DNA of 64,000 nt. Source: Lithospermum erythrorhizon. Lineage: Eukaryota > Streptophyta > Magnoliopsida > Boraginales > Boraginaceae. A model generated the notes under the pieces. That model was not told the origin of the DNA, did no database searches, and was given only the letters and a program-made list of their open reading frames with translations. The DNA is taken from the NCBI GenBank assembly GCA_019722365.1, contig JADFUC010000424.1, positions 1-64,000 of the forward strand. Reading direction: 5' to 3'. Position numbers and translations under genes: made by a program. Shown in pieces: positions 1 through 12,851 of the stretch; positions within the stretch are counted from its first letter, which is position 1, and each line of letters starts with the position of its first letter.

Positions 1-133
1 CTAAACAACTTCGTTCAGTTACGTATTGCTAATCGATAAATGCGAAATTCATCGTCAATGACATACAATTTACTATTGATCCGGGATCGTCAATTTATCC
101 GTTAAACTTATCATATACTTAAGAATGATTACG

Positions 134-144
134 CTCCCCCACAC
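134..144 (-). other. Polypurine-tract-like site
   Basis: The minus strand reads GTGTGGGGGAG just before what would be the 3' LTR. Athila-type elements carry a similar 'aagtgtggggg' tract as the plus-strand priming site. The role is inferred from its position. Confidence 0.45.
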
Positions 145-829
145 TTGAACAAAGGCATTTTACTGTCATGCATCTGAGAAATAAAAGTAGACAAGTAAAA
201 GCGTCCGCGACAAGTGCGAGGTGGGGCGACTACGCAATCAAGAAGAAGGTGGATGGGAGCGCCCGGCATCCTCCTCCTCGTCCGACCCGGCACAAAATGC
301 TAACAAGTCCTCTTGAGCATCAATCTACGTCAGCCAGCGGATGAAAATTTATTTGTGAACACACGGTCGTGCGATCACGAAACATGTAAAGTCTAGAGGC
401 ACACGAACTTGCTCAAATATAAACGTTAGCATTCGGGGATAAACAAATGCAGCATGCTTAGACAAATGCACACGACGCATATACTAAATAAGAATAATGA
501 ATAAGTGCAGCATGCTTATACGAACAGTGCGAGTCGCGGCGTCGCTTTATACCCATCCCAACCCATAAAACATCCTATATAGAAAACTTTTGCTCTAAAT
601 GACTACCACTGAATATCTAGGCAAAAAAATAAATTACTACGAATAATGCTCAAAAATACTTAAAACAAATGCCCAGAATCTGAGATCAAGCCTAAACACA
701 ACGATGAAACAGAAAGCGGAATTAAAGACATAACTAAAAAAAATAAATCAATAACAACCTAAATTAAAAATAAAAAGTAAAGGAGATTTCACCAACATAA
801 AGGCGAAAGTAAAAAAATAAAAGCGAATC

Positions 830-1260
830 TGAGCAGGTGGGAAGCCGGGAAATGGCGGAAAAGTAGCCGGGCGGCGGCTTCAAAATAAGGCTGCGGCAGG
901 GGTTGGAGCCGATTGCGAGCGGGGGATCGGCGAGGAGCCGGAGCATGACCCAGAAGGTAGTGCGGGCTGCGAGCAGGTGGGCGGCGGAGGTTACGGATGC
1001 GACAGCGGGAGGCTATGATCTTGGCTGCGATATGCGGTCGGAGGTGTGCGAAAATCGCAGCCCGATTAGGGGATTGGCGGGAGGCGCATGAGCGACCCAG
1101 GAGCTATGGCCAGCCGAGGAGGCGATGCTTGCTGGTGACGGATCTACTGGCCAGCGAGGTGGGAGGTGAGGTGCGGCGGATCTACGAGTTGGGGCTGGGG
1201 TATGGCGGTCGGAGGCGGGGTGTTGTGGCGCTGGTGTTGTGGTTTAATTTGGGGGGGGGG
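830..1260. other. GC-rich non-coding block inside the Athila remnant
   Basis: This block is far more GC-rich than its surroundings and is followed by long T runs (1305-1318 and 1550-1615). Open frames occur on both strands, but they have biased composition and no recognisable domain, so I do not call genes. Just after it, ctaataa..cg..cgatggtcaaaatttgacctc occurs twice (about 1395-1430 and 1450-1492), a short direct repeat of the kind found in LTR or 3' untranslated parts of gypsy elements. Confidence 0.5.
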
Positions 1261-2759
1261 GCTGTATCTCGTGGGGAAAGGCAGGTAGTCTCTTTGAATT
1301 CTTTGATTTTTTTTTTTTGAATTAAATCGACATGGGGTGGTCAAATGATTGCCTCCGGCAGCAACTAATCTGCTTGGGAGGGACATTATTTTTCTAATAA
1401 GCGATCCGATGGTCAAAATTTGACCTCGACAGCGATAATCTGCCCGAACACATTATTTTCCTATTAAACGTCCATCGATGGTCAAAATTTGACCTCCGCT
1501 TGTCATCCAAACTGCCCCAAAACGTCACCTTGACCAAATCTCACCCAATTTATTTATTTTTTTTTTATTTTTTTTTTATTATTTTTTTAATTGATTTATT
1601 TTTTTTTTTTTTTTTTCGACACCTAAAACTAAGAAATAAAATAACTAGTAATCTAAAAGATTGGGTTTCCCAATAAAGGCGCTACGTTTAATCTTTAAGC
1701 CCGACGAAAGGACTGCTCGTTGATGGTAGTCTTGTAACATGACCACCGTGTTACTCTTTCCGCATGTCCACCATATAATAATGGCTGGCGATTAAGCATT
1801 TACCTTAAAAGTGCCACTTCTCCTCATAAAATTCTTTCCGCGCGCGTATGGAAAAACTTAGGTAATAGTAAACAGTCCGGACCGTTAGATTTTAAACTTT
1901 ACAGGAGCGACCCGTGATGCAGATTAAACAACAAAACTTGTTTGTCCAACTGGCTTCATGAGGCGGATTAAGCCTCGTGATTAGCACTTGGATTCGCTCC
2001 TTGGCAAATTTTGAATTTCGCTGGCGCCCAAAGCGAAACTCTTGAGCTGGAGATCCATCGATCTCTTTCTGCGCTTATCTTCGGATCAAATTTAGAATTT
2101 CACATGATGTGCTTTTATCAACTCAATTTTGGGAGGTGACAAAGGCTTTACCCATAATGAGGCGATGAGGAGACATACCCGATGGTGAAAATGTGCATCT
2201 GATATGCCCGCTTTCTTTGGTACAGCATGCAGGACTCGCCTGGCTTGCTATCACGAAATAGGATAAATTATACGCATCCAGGAAGCTTGGGAATTTCAGC
2301 TCTTACCACCTCTTTGAGATTAGGATTCAATCGCCTGGGGTTGGATGGTCGATTGGCACCGTCCCTCGAGTAGTGACCGATGCGTGCACGGTGGAAAATT
2401 TGAGACCATAATGCTATTGTCCCGACCAAAGCGCCTTTTTGTTAACTCTCCGGGGTACCACGAGAAGTTTTTCTTCACTTGCACCTCGCTCGACAAAGAA
2501 GAAATAATAACGGGTAATTCGTGGGTACCATGAAGAAAAGCATATTTAAGGTCGACAGCCTTGACTCGAGGTAGGAGAACATCGATAGATGGTATCGACT
2601 TTGATCTGTTGTGTCCTAGTTCCTCATCGCCTTCTACAGGGTATAACGTAGAGGGCTGCGTCCATATATGCTACCAATGATAATAGTTTGGGATGACAAG
2701 TTCTCTCTTTAGTATTTGTTAGACATAACTCACACACTACGTCCTAGGACTTTAGCTTT

Positions 2760-3520
2760 CGCTTTGAAAGGCATGTTGCACTAACGTATCAACCACATCA
2801 ATTGAAAAACAATCATTACGGTTATCATGAAACTTTAGTGACTTATAAATGTCCAAAGACAACTTACTCTCAATAAGATATTTTGTCACTTTATGAACAT
2901 CGATAAGGGTTCTAGTGAGTAACTAGAAAAGGTCTACTACTATATTAAGGGATTTCACCAGAGTCTTGGACATACTTCGAGGTACAAACGAAAATCAGGC
3001 GGAAAGGTAGCTTATCTGCCTTGGCAAAAACATCTTCAAGGACACCATAGATTTACCACAATAGACTATCGGCTAATTGCAAAAGAAATGGTTATTTCTT
3101 GACCTCCCTAAACCCGACTGCTGACATCGACAAAGGCATCAAATTGATACTTTTTAAATCACATAGCAGCTTTACCAAATTCAATGCCACCGGTGCCTAG
3201 GGATTGTAAAACTCCTGGATCTTTAACTGCGGCAATTTCATTTGGATTATTGCGGAACCTCTTCAGTCATTAAAAGCGGTTTCATGTTCCTCGAATCGCA
3301 CTAGCAGATGTAAACTTAAGTAACTGGAATGCAACTCAAGACCTCTGCCAAAGGAATGTTAATATACCTTTTTAAACATATCAAAATTGTAAATTGAGCA
3401 TCGGTTTCTTCTTTTGAAGCCTTTGAGGGAGTAGAGAACGGAGATTGGGACATATTCGGAAATATTAGATTTATCAATGGAACTTCATGGCAGTCGGTAT
3501 GTGGCAATCTGTGGTGGATT
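2760..3520 (-). pseudogene. Athila gag C-terminus / aspartic protease remnant
   Basis: Translation in shifting minus frames gives pieces that fit the Athila gag-protease junction. The segment at 3507-3316 ends in INIPLAEVLSCIP, like the family's INIPFAEAL.QMP. About 3240-3110 gives LKDPG, then GGIEFGKA, then SINLMPLS, matching the region around the protease active site. About 3000-2760 gives RTLIDVHK. Stops and frameshifts separate the pieces, so no protein can be made. It lies directly downstream of the gag remnant on the same strand. Confidence 0.65.
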
Positions 3521-3699
3521 TTCCGTAAAGGCTCGACTGACCTCTAAACTTTTACCATTGCGCCAAAGTGTGCATGTGCATGTTCTCAAGTAGGTTCTTT
3601 TCGGAGTTGCTTGGAGGGACCCATTCTATTATTGATCTTGGTGGCAGCGATTAATGGTTCTCCTTCACAATTTGCATCTATTCTGGTCTTTTCCCACTT

Positions 3700-4440
3700 G
3701 GGTTAACAACCTCTCAATCTTATCCAATCGGGACTCTTCAGGTTTCTGAAATTTGGATTGATCTTGAAATCTGGTGGTCTCATAACATTTTGGTTGTTAC
3801 TCAGAAATTAAATTAGTTCCTCAATTATTAATGATTATTGGAGAATCACGCCGTTGCGGTCGATTGAAATTGGATGCATATTGAACTTGCTCTGTAGGGC
3901 CTCCAAGACAAGATAGAGTTTCATGATTGCACCACACCAAATTACACGGTGGAACCATATTCTGCGATCACTTTCCCGCATGTCCCGTTGCGTAGTTGCT
4001 CTAACTGAATTGTGAGGGAGGCGACCTGTGCTTCCAGCTTTGTCTTTTCATCAATCTCAAGGACCCCAGCCACTCTACAGTGTAATGCTTAGGGATAGGC
4101 TGGTGTTGATTAGCAGATAATTCCTCCAATAAGATATAAGCTTCATCGGGCGTCTTCTTATCAAACGCTCCTCCAGCAGAGACATCTAATATAGTGCGAG
4201 TGCTTGGTGTCAACCCATTATGGAAGGTTTGCACCAAATAAGGTCGGGGAAAGCTATGATTGGGACACTTTCTGAGTAGACCTTGAAACCGTTCCCAAGC
4301 CTCACCAACCATCTCATCGCTGGTGAAACACGCAATGTCATTCTTTGATTTGGTGGATTTTTGATGCGAAGGGAAAATGTCGGGCTAAAAACTTTTTGCT
4401 GACACTCCCGTGTGAATGCATTAAATAGGATTTTGAGCAT
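3700..4440 (-). pseudogene. Athila-type gag (retrotrans_gag) remnant
   Basis: Two overlapping minus frames (4440-4210 and 4312-4001) together encode a plant gypsy capsid segment. Recognisable blocks are EAWERFQGLLRKCPNHSF, QTFHNGLTPSTRTILDVSAG and DEAYILLEELSANQHQ, all characteristic of Athila gag. Further on, about 3900-3840 encodes EQVQYASNFNR, the usual segment after the gag zinc-knuckle region. The frame changes between blocks, so the gene is broken. In an intact element the product packages the RNA into virus-like particles. Confidence 0.82.
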
Positions 4441-5010
4441 TCACCACTCCTTTGCTCTTCGGATAGAGAAAGGAAATATGATCAGGTGGATAGAATCGGC
4501 GGAACACCATTTTACTTTTAGAGTATGACTATCTCCATGAAATTTACTAAATGCTGCATTCAGGGTCTTCATGTTGAGCCATTAGATGCTGTGATTCTTC
4601 CAGTGTTAAAGGATCGGTCACGAGGCTTCAACTCAAAGTTGTTGGCATTGATTGGTGGTGGCATGTGGCGATTAACCCCCTCTAATGTAGGCAATGCATA
4701 ATCCCTCAAAGTCATCAGGGAACAGTCGTCGCCATCCCCGAACATCGATCGCCTCTTGGGTAGTATTGGGTTATTATTTGGCCATGGTAGATGAACTTCG
4801 AGCGTTTCTTCTTGGCAGGTCTCGAATTTAGTTTCCTAGCGGTTTTTCTCAATCTACGGATCAAAGAACAATTCTCCCACAATGATGTAAGTTGTGCACT
4901 AAAACAATAATATAATAAAAAAGATAAATCTAGCTAAAACAATAATATAATAAAAACTAGCTAAGTTAAGGGCCGAAATTAAACTAATATTAGTAGTATC
5001 GAAATTTATG

Positions 5011-5018
5011 TGGCGCCA
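5011..5018. other. Primer-binding-site-like TGGCGCCA
   Basis: The octamer matches the start of the tRNA-Asp-type primer-binding site used by many plant Athila elements, and lies about 570 bp upstream of the gag remnant on the minus strand. It is self-complementary, so orientation comes only from context. The match does not extend further into a tRNA complement, so it may be degraded. Confidence 0.4.
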
Positions 5019-5033
5019 ACTTGACAACACCAA

Positions 5034-6070
5034 TTTATGTTCCGAATTGAGTCGAATTCGTGTCAAGTAATATGAATAAAACAGTATCGTCTACTTAAAT
5101 TCAATTTCTAAATACTAGGTCTTTTTTGTAATCCTTAATTAACTAATAATTAAATAGTAAATCTTTATACGAAATTGCCAACTAAATTATTCAAGCAATT
5201 AAACTAGCTAATACTAATGAATGCAAAAGTAGTGGGTTGTACTTAATATTCGAAGTATAGTCGAGGGCACGTGATTTCATCCAGGATCGTCGATTCAATT
5301 TAACTAGTAGTTACTTATTAGTTCATAACAAAAGCGTTCTAAACAATTTGATATTATAGGTTAACACCAATTAAGTCTCCTAAGAAACTAACTATATCTC
5401 TATGATAGCTTAAAATGAGATCTTTTTAATAACCATGCTTATTAAATTGCACATGGCATTACCTATATATATACATGGTAAGTGAAACATGTGTTCGATT
5501 ATCCATTCAAGTGACAAGCCTATTTCTAGCAATTAATCGCCTGTAGGCGACTTAATATTGATATGAATGTAAATACTAATTATGCACAATAATCGAATTA
5601 TGGCTGAAGCAATTAACTCAAGAAAATCAAATCATCCGATCGACTACATCGTGTCGACTAATAATAAAAGGTAGTTCATAATAAAATACATAAATAAATA
5701 CATAAGAAATTAATAGCATTCATCGCTAACAATAAAAATAACTTGAATTAAAAATATTCAAACCAATTAAAAGAGAGAAGTAATCAACTCAGAGCTTCAA
5801 TAGTGCGTAAGCTCGACAAAGTTGATGGCTTAACTACGGAAATTCAAGAGATATCTCCTTTTTTATAGGTTTCCGGCCAACCCTAGTGATGGTAGAATCA
5901 CTTTTTATTCTTGGATCTGATATATAACGTAGTGAATTTGCTCATTATCTTCAATTCAGGGCCCGATTCGCCCGGCTTTACTTAGATAATTGCCGCAAAC
6001 TCAAATAAAAGCGAAAACAAGTGCAAATTACTTATCGGATTAAGGTAAAATAACATCAACTAATACGTAG
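5034..6070. other. AT-rich stretch without a gene, probably Athila 5' LTR
   Basis: No coding region is recognisable. By position upstream of the primer-binding-like site it should be LTR sequence of the minus-strand Athila copy, and it contains the ggatcgtc phrase also seen near position 80. I could not place an LTR start. Confidence 0.4.
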
Positions 6071-7469
6071 TGGGGCCTCGAAACACTATATTATAAACAC
6101 TTATCACTCCCGAAAGAGTATTCTGACACCTGACTAAAACATCCGCGGTGTAAATCAATCACAATCGCCGACAAGGCCTGAAACATATCGAAAGTGCGGC
6201 GAGGCCACATAATATAATAGTGCCGACAAGGCCCGCGAGTCGAAATATAAGTTGGGAGTTCAACATTACTTACCTCCGGCCAATCTTGACGCCACGAAAC
6301 GATCATAACCTGACAATTACATGTATATACGTTCTCATAATGCGTAACCTGATGACATGTATCGCGAATCAAGGTAAGTGCATAAAGTAACACCCGTGAG
6401 ATAAGTACTCACCTCTGTAGCTACATGAGCCGCGAAAGACAATCAAAGATGCTTTGCCGCTTTTCCACGATCAACGCCTAACAAAATACCCAGAAAGTAT
6501 GATCAAAACCTATTACTATACCGGCGTTCTAGAGGATACATAGCAATTCTTAGGGGAACAATTTCTAAATGGTCTAACGGCGGATAAACTGTCAATTATA
6601 ATCCCGGCCGGACACGATGATAAATTCCCCGCTAAATTCCATCGTATAAAACTTTCTCGCTTTCAAATCAACTTATAAGTCATTCTAATTAATCATCGAG
6701 TCCATAATTAACAATCTATACTCGAAATATCAATTATAGCTTCGACTTGGCATTTCACTTTTCAACATAACACCCACTTTAATAAATTTTTAAATCACCA
6801 ATTTAACATCATAACAACTATAATAAGGTCCCCGATATAACCCTCACTACGCATTTAAAGTTTAGAAAATATCAACCTAAAAGTCAACGAAAACCTAAAG
6901 TCAACTCGACCATAACGCCCTCAAACAACCTAAATCATGAATTCGTCATATATCGTTATAGAACCCATAACCAACTAAGATTTATCATAAAATTCAATTA
7001 TGTAAAGTCAACTAAAGTCAACTATCTCAAAACCCAAGAAATATCTCGAAGACTTGAAATTTCTTACGCTACGAAGAGAATGATGAAAGAGGCAATATTC
7101 TACAAAAGCGGTTTTGAGTTTGGCGGCAATTGAAGAGAAATGGAAGAAAATGTTCAAGGGGGAGGGGGAGGAAGTATCTACGCCCAAAAATGGAACAAGA
7201 TGCAAATGGTGAAGTGTTGTGATGATGTGGAGGATAAACATGCCAAGATATTTATAAAAATTCGAGTCCCGTTCGGTTTCGGTTAATTCTCCGCTTATCG
7301 TGCCAAATGCTCCACGAACCCGATTTCAAGATAAATTCTTCCATGGCAAACACTACTAAATTATAAATGAAATTCGTTTCAAATTTTACGAAATAATATT
7401 ATCGTCGAAAAAAATTATACTATTCGGGTCCAACCGCCCGACGAAATTTTTTTTTAACGGGTTATTACA
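6071..7469 (-). mobile_element. Possible solo LTR of a Ty3/gypsy element
   Basis: The minus strand begins TGTAATAACCCG at 7469, a start typical of plant gypsy (Tekay/Del-like) LTRs, and could end with CCCCA at 6071. The block is richer in CG dinucleotides than its flanks. It contains no domain-bearing frame; small open frames at 6393-6091 and 7241-7008 look incidental. No matching 5-bp target duplication is visible, so the boundaries are tentative. The alternative is 5' sequence of the neighbouring Athila element. Confidence 0.4.
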
Positions 7470-7811
7470 TAAAACCTTGAAGCAAAAAAGGCTCTTAGGC
7501 TGAGGAATTATGCAAAACCAAGCTGCATGTTAATTCAACAATTGAAGAAAAAGTAAGAATACCCACTTGCATCCTAAAACCCGAGGGAGTTAACGATCGG
7601 ACATGCTGCAACTAAGGATCATAATTGATACGAATTATAAATTACCAACGACAATTTCTAATCTAATAGTACAATTTCCCGTGATACGAATTATAAATTA
7701 AAAGAAATTCTATTCCAATAGTGGGAGAGTAGTCAAGAAATAAACGTCTTACGTCTCGCTTTTCGATTGATGCATCCCGATCATGGTTTAGATGACCCCA
7801 ATTTCACATTA

Positions 7812-8328
7812 GACTATTCACATCAGTCAACATTGGATTGGCTTTTGTATACAACAAACAATTGTTATAAATATTTGACTTGACATTTAGCTTCAGAGTA
7901 TTTGAAAAACTTCCAATAATTCTGACAAAATTTGGAAGAACATGCTTTTTAATGCACCACAGTCAACAAGCATAACTTGACACACCGATTATATTTTTTC
8001 CTCCATTTCTTAGTTGCTCATTTTTTAGTTAATATTTTGATAATAATTGGAAAAAAAATTATAGCAAATCATTATTTTATACTCTATAAATAGAGACAAA
8101 ATTATTTATTTGGATAAAATATTTATTAATTATTCTCAAAAGGAGAATAATATATAGATATAGATGGTGAGTATTGTTGATGATGTAGAGAAAAGAAAAA
8201 TTATTGTTCAAATATTTATTATTGTAGAGTGCAAAATTTATTGCGAAGGGTGATAATGTGTGAGAAATTAATAATCTGATGTGACATAAGATAATAAAAT
8301 TTTAAATCGTCTATTGATGTGAATAGTC
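7812..8328. mobile_element. MITE with perfect 14-bp terminal inverted repeats
   Basis: The left end reads gactattcacatca (7812-7825) and the right end is its exact reverse complement (8315-8328). The 490 bp between are AT-rich and non-coding. Size, composition and paired ends fit a non-autonomous DNA transposon. The superfamily is not certain because no target duplication is clear. Confidence 0.6.
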
Positions 8329-8339
8329 ATAACCATCGA

Positions 8340-10200
8340 AACATGTAAAGCCGGACCTCAAAATCTCGTAGGGTGGCCACCAGTCCTTTAAGCAAATCAA
8401 TTCTAGTTATTCTTACATAAATATAATTATTGTGTTTCTAATCATTCGTTAGTTTTGGTTCAAGTTATGCCATCATTCTTGGAGAATAAAAGTAAATTGA
8501 TTTGAAAAATTAAAAAACAACCGTTTAAATAAATTGTAGGTAGTATAAAGATAATTACGTCATAAATTTAGTTCTTCGATCAAATTGAATACTCAACTTC
8601 CGAACATGTCAACATGTTCCTCATATTCCAATTTTTATATTAAATTTGAAGGGAATAAATTTTCTAACCGAACAAATCTAAAATTTCATAAATATTGAAA
8701 TTTTGGAATAAACTTTACATAAAAAATAAATATGGATCCCAATTAATAAATTAACAAAATTTCTTAATTCCCATGCTCCAACCACCACCACCACCCACCA
8801 AACCCCTCACTGCCATCTCCATCCACCCGGTTCCGTTCCTAGAGTCCATCAATTAAACGCTTCATCAACATTACTTTTTTTTTTCCTCACTTGGATAACA
8901 TACTTTTACATTCTATTTGAGTGTTTAGCTTTAACATATTTTCACATTATATTTGAGTTTTTAGCATTCTTCAATAAGTTTATTTTTGATATTTAGTGAT
9001 AAAATGAGTTTGGTCAGGCAGCCCAATTCTTAACGAGAGGCTTTCTGCTATTCGATTATCTGCATTCGCACTCTTCCAATAAGTTTTGCACAATACATCA
9101 CCTAGGCATTTTTAGGACAAAATATTCCATAATGAGAATTTATTTTAACTAACTTAATATCTAACAAATATTTATATAATACTACTTTCAATACATTTTC
9201 ATTTTTCAAGACAATTTTTTTTATTCTAAACAACTTTTTGATATATACTCTCTCCATTACTTTTTAGTTGTCTTCCTAGTCATTTGTATATAAATTAAGG
9301 AAATGAAAAATGAGTAAAAAAGTACATTGAAAATGTAGAATTAGTGAAATTATATTATTGGTTGGTTAATAATTTAATAAGAAAAGTAGATAAAAATTAC
9401 ATTGAAATGTAGAATCTGATTTTACATCTTAGAAAAGCAAGTAATTTGAAATAAAAAGAATTGGTCTAAGACAAGTAATATATATTTTAACCCAAAAGTG
9501 TTTCATTGTCACATATCATAAAATTATTGGAAAGTGAAAAAAACCTAAAAATTTATTTATTGTTGACAATTTCCCTGGTCTGCCAAATGTGATTGCATCA
9601 TAGGCTCAGAGCAGCATCCACCAGATTGCTCCTTCAGAAAAAAAACGAAGACAAGACCGCATCTTATCTTCATCACTCTTCTGGATTCTACTACCTTTTC
9701 CATTTCAGGATCTTACTAGTTAAATTCGAGTCAAATGACGGGAGAAAAAGCGATATTTTATCCGGTATTGGTCTAACTATTTTAAGATGGAATTAGTAAA
9801 CTTACGTCCAAAAGTTAAATATAGTTAAAAACCACCGCGACAATATTTACTAATGAAAATTTTGGTCGATGATGGTGATATTGCAAAAGATTCGGATGAT
9901 AGGAGTTTTATAGGAAGTGTTTTAGTACAGAAAGAAGTATCAAAAGAACACCATCATAATAGTTAGCTAGAGTTGATCAAAATGTTCATTTTCTCGATTT
10001 CATTTGTTGGAACTGCTGCCTTCTGCTGTTGTTTCATTGTCCTCCAGATTGAGTTTTTTCTTCGCTGAGGTTTCTGTTATTTGATGGATGTGTCAGTACT
10101 CCATAAATACATGTGTCTTAACTACATAGGAAGTTAATCATATACGGAGTATAATCATTTGTTTATCATACTTAACCTGGATTGATGGAGACCTGGCTCA
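8340..10200. other. AT-rich intergenic stretch without a gene
   Basis: I see no coding region. It holds a short CCA-rich run near 8778-8800 and a weak Stowaway-like half end near 9246 (ctctctccattac). An open frame at 9593-9796 shows no recognisable domain. Confidence 0.5.
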
Positions 10201-10207
10201 TTTGACG

Positions 10208-12180
10208 CTATAATGGTGAGATTGGAAAAGAACAGTATTCACTTGGTTGGATTGAGGAAGGATTGCTACCGGATTGGCTTGATGTGGAGGAATTAGTATC
10301 ATCGAAGTATCCAATCAGTAACATCTTTCTTTGATGTTCATTTTGTTTACCAAAGCTACGGCGCAATAACATTAGGAACACCTTTTCATTGAAGTCTGAT
10401 CTGATGGTATCCAAATCATAGTATTGATCCTGTGTTTATATATTTACAAAGGAACTTATTAATGCATTAAAAGTCAATGAATCTTTTATGTAGGTGATTT
10501 TATTAAAAACGAGATTGAAATTTGGAAGGGGAAGTACCAAATTTGATAATCTTGATATGTTCACTGCTGTTGTTTGTAAGATTTTTTCTGCAATGCTTCC
10601 AATTGTCGCAATTTTAATCATTCCAGTTCCATCAGATGCAGACATCACTACCAACGACCTGTATTGTTTTAATGTTTTACAAAGAGTTATAAATCAGTTA
10701 GGTGAAAGGTATTAATATAGTTTAACTGAGTGTTGTCTATACCTTGGCACTGCAGTTACTTCTTTATTACAGTTGTAGCATTCGTAAGAGATACCTTCTT
10801 TGTGAGCACTAATTTTTGAAAAGCAATTGCTGCATGCGAGGTAGTACAATTTTTGTTCTTGTTCATGAATTTGCAGGAATCCTCTCATCCAATAATCTCC
10901 AGGCTAAAAGGTGTACATATTAGATTATGTCTGTGGTTTATCTTATAAGTAATTGATATGTTATGTATCTGACCTTTGTTATGTTCTGAAGCTCTGCCAC
11001 TGTGTAGATTGGCTCGGATCCTTCATCCACACGTTGCTTTAATCGTGTTATAGTTTGATCAACGAGCCTTGCTTGTATTTCTTCATCAGTTTTTGATTCA
11101 ATCCTGTTGCATTTATTTTCTTGCATTAATACATATTATTATGTATACTAATAAAATTTTGTACTCTGTATATACTCAGTACCATGATTTCAAATTTAAT
11201 GCTTCTTCGATTGGAGGATTTATGATGAAGGACGAACTGTTTTTGCTTGCAAGTGAGATGCCTGTTTTATTTTAATTAGTTAGTAGCATTTCAATTTAGA
11301 TGTATGGCAAAAATTAAAGTAAATAATGTACTTTTAGACTTCGTACCATTGTATTTAGTGAAGCTAAGTCGTTTTGCTACAACTGCTGCTCTTGAATTCA
11401 TGGCTTCCATCAACACTGGTCCTTGGATATCTGTCATTTCTTCCCATAATGTTATGCAAATCGGAATCATCCTGCAATTTAAATTAGTTTTAATTCATGA
11501 ATTCTAATGTGATTTTAACCGTAGTTTATCATTTAAACTTACTCCATATCAACGAAGGTGAAACGTTGAATCTTTTTGAGTTTCCCATCAACAACTATAT
11601 TTGTTGGCTCTTCGAAAGCAATCATTGCCCCCATTATTTCTGTTAACGATAACATCAGATTTTCATATTTAAGCTATATTGTAAAATTTGAATTTTAAGT
11701 TGTGCATTATGATGAAGAGTATTAACATACCGAAATTATTAGTGTTGGGCCTTCTATTGCTAAAAAGAACACTGATTGGCGTTAAGTTGTTGAGAAGATA
11801 TCGCAGGTTCGGAATTGCATTTGATACAGGACGTATAAGAGTGTCTCGTTGGAGTATCCACTGGTATTGATTATCCACGATACGGTATTGTCCTTCAACG
11901 AATCTGACTTGTGCATTTGTTATGTCTTGCACTGAGAACAATCTTAGTTTTGGAGTAAGAAAGGGAATATGTGAACCAAAAATTGTAGCTGTGATTTGAT
12001 TCCCCTAGAAAACATAAGCAGCCAAGTGTTTTTATATTTGATAGTGTAGCAAAAAAATGGAAGATGCTTTGTAATTAAAAATACCTCATAGTCTGTTAAT
12101 ATGTATCGCTTGATTGGTAGGCCAGTGCTAGAAATTAGGACAGGAATGTCTTCAGTTATAGTGATCCTGGATGTTTAATT
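10208..12180 (-). CDS. Helitron-associated RPA1-like ssDNA-binding protein (5' end not found)
   Basis: Several exons can be joined by canonical splice sites: about 12171-12086, 12004-11731, 11639-11543, 11471-11347, 11245-11183, 11103-10974, about 10893-10738, about 10646-10510 and about 10427-10208. They encode OB-fold segments typical of RPA large subunits (GNQITATIFG; ICITLWEEM; SFIINPPIEEA), then a CxxC...CxxC zinc ribbon (LACSNCFSKI and YECYNCNKEV) followed by SASDGTGMIKIATIG, the RPA C-terminal DNA-binding domain. Such proteins bind single-stranded DNA; in Helitrons a role in rolling-circle replication is presumed. No start codon is visible in the first exon. I could not phase the 11347/11245 junction with canonical sites (off by one base). 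Otherwise the frame is open, unlike the neighbouring helicase. Confidence 0.72.
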
Positions 12181-12189
12181 TCTGCTGCG

Positions 12190-12845
12190 GATGTCTATCT
12201 CTGGGATGAGCTTAGTATTTTGTTCCATATGTATTTAGACCTGCGTTTTCCATAAATATGAAGAGAGCTATAAAAGTTTACATAATCTGCATTAAAGTAA
12301 TGGAAAAGTAGGATTGATTTGACTGGGCCATGATGACTCACAGAATAACATCATCTACAATTGGTAATTTTAGGCAGCAGAGACATATTGCACATATTTG
12401 TATAATCAACACCAAGCAGTAACACATGCCCACACATAATGCCACGAACAAATGGAGAATTTAGTGGCATCGCTTGAAAATCATAGAAAATAGGCTATTT
12501 TGAATCACACAGTCAAAACTGAGCTCAAATAAAGTATAATCACACAGTCCAAAATGAGCTCAGATAGAGTATACAATACAAGAAGATCAGGTAGCATGAA
12601 ATGTGGTAGTAGCGTTAGTAAGCAATAGAATATTGTGGCTAGATATCATATAGATAAGTGATGTGCAAAATATATCATAGTTGTAAAGCATAATATATGA
12701 AAAGCAATTCTGCTTATTCTGGAATAAAAAACAAGTGTCAAAAGTAGTTGTTGTTGGTCTTATTAACAACTCTAGATGACTTTATTCTTAGTTATGTATA
12801 CTATTATATGATGATATCAAAAGTAGGAGCAAAAAAATCTTCCTT
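12190..12845. other. Spacer between the RPA-like gene and the helicase
   Basis: No convincing coding sequence. The missing 5' exon or exons and promoter of the RPA-like gene would be expected here. An AT-rich minus frame at 12769-12587 has no domain. Confidence 0.4.
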
Positions 12846-12851
12846 AGAAGA

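Larger units (their letters stand above)
1..5033 (-). mobile_element. Decayed Athila-like Ty3/gypsy retrotransposon
   Basis: Read on the minus strand, the parts occur in Athila order: a TGGCGCCA primer-binding-like site near 5011, gag remnants (about 4440-3700), gag C-terminal and protease remnants (about 3520-2760), a motif like the gcgct/ttgggttncc sequence that follows pol in many plant gypsy elements (about 1660-1720), a non-coding stretch, and a purine tract at 134-144. No reverse transcriptase or integrase can be read, and only about 2.8 kb separates gag from the post-pol motif. The copy is therefore deleted and non-autonomous. The phrase atcc(g/a)ggatcgtc occurs near 78 and again near 5280, which may mark the two LTRs; their ends are not resolved. 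The assignment rests on family motifs known from plants. Confidence 0.7.

Noticed and set aside
997..1320. 107-codon plus frame in the GC-rich block
   Set aside because: Arg/Gly-rich reading of low-complexity DNA with equally open frames on the other strand; inside a retrotransposon tail.
9246..9483. Possible Stowaway MITE (ctctctccattac at left)
   Set aside because: The right end does not pair convincingly with the left; only a half end is visible.
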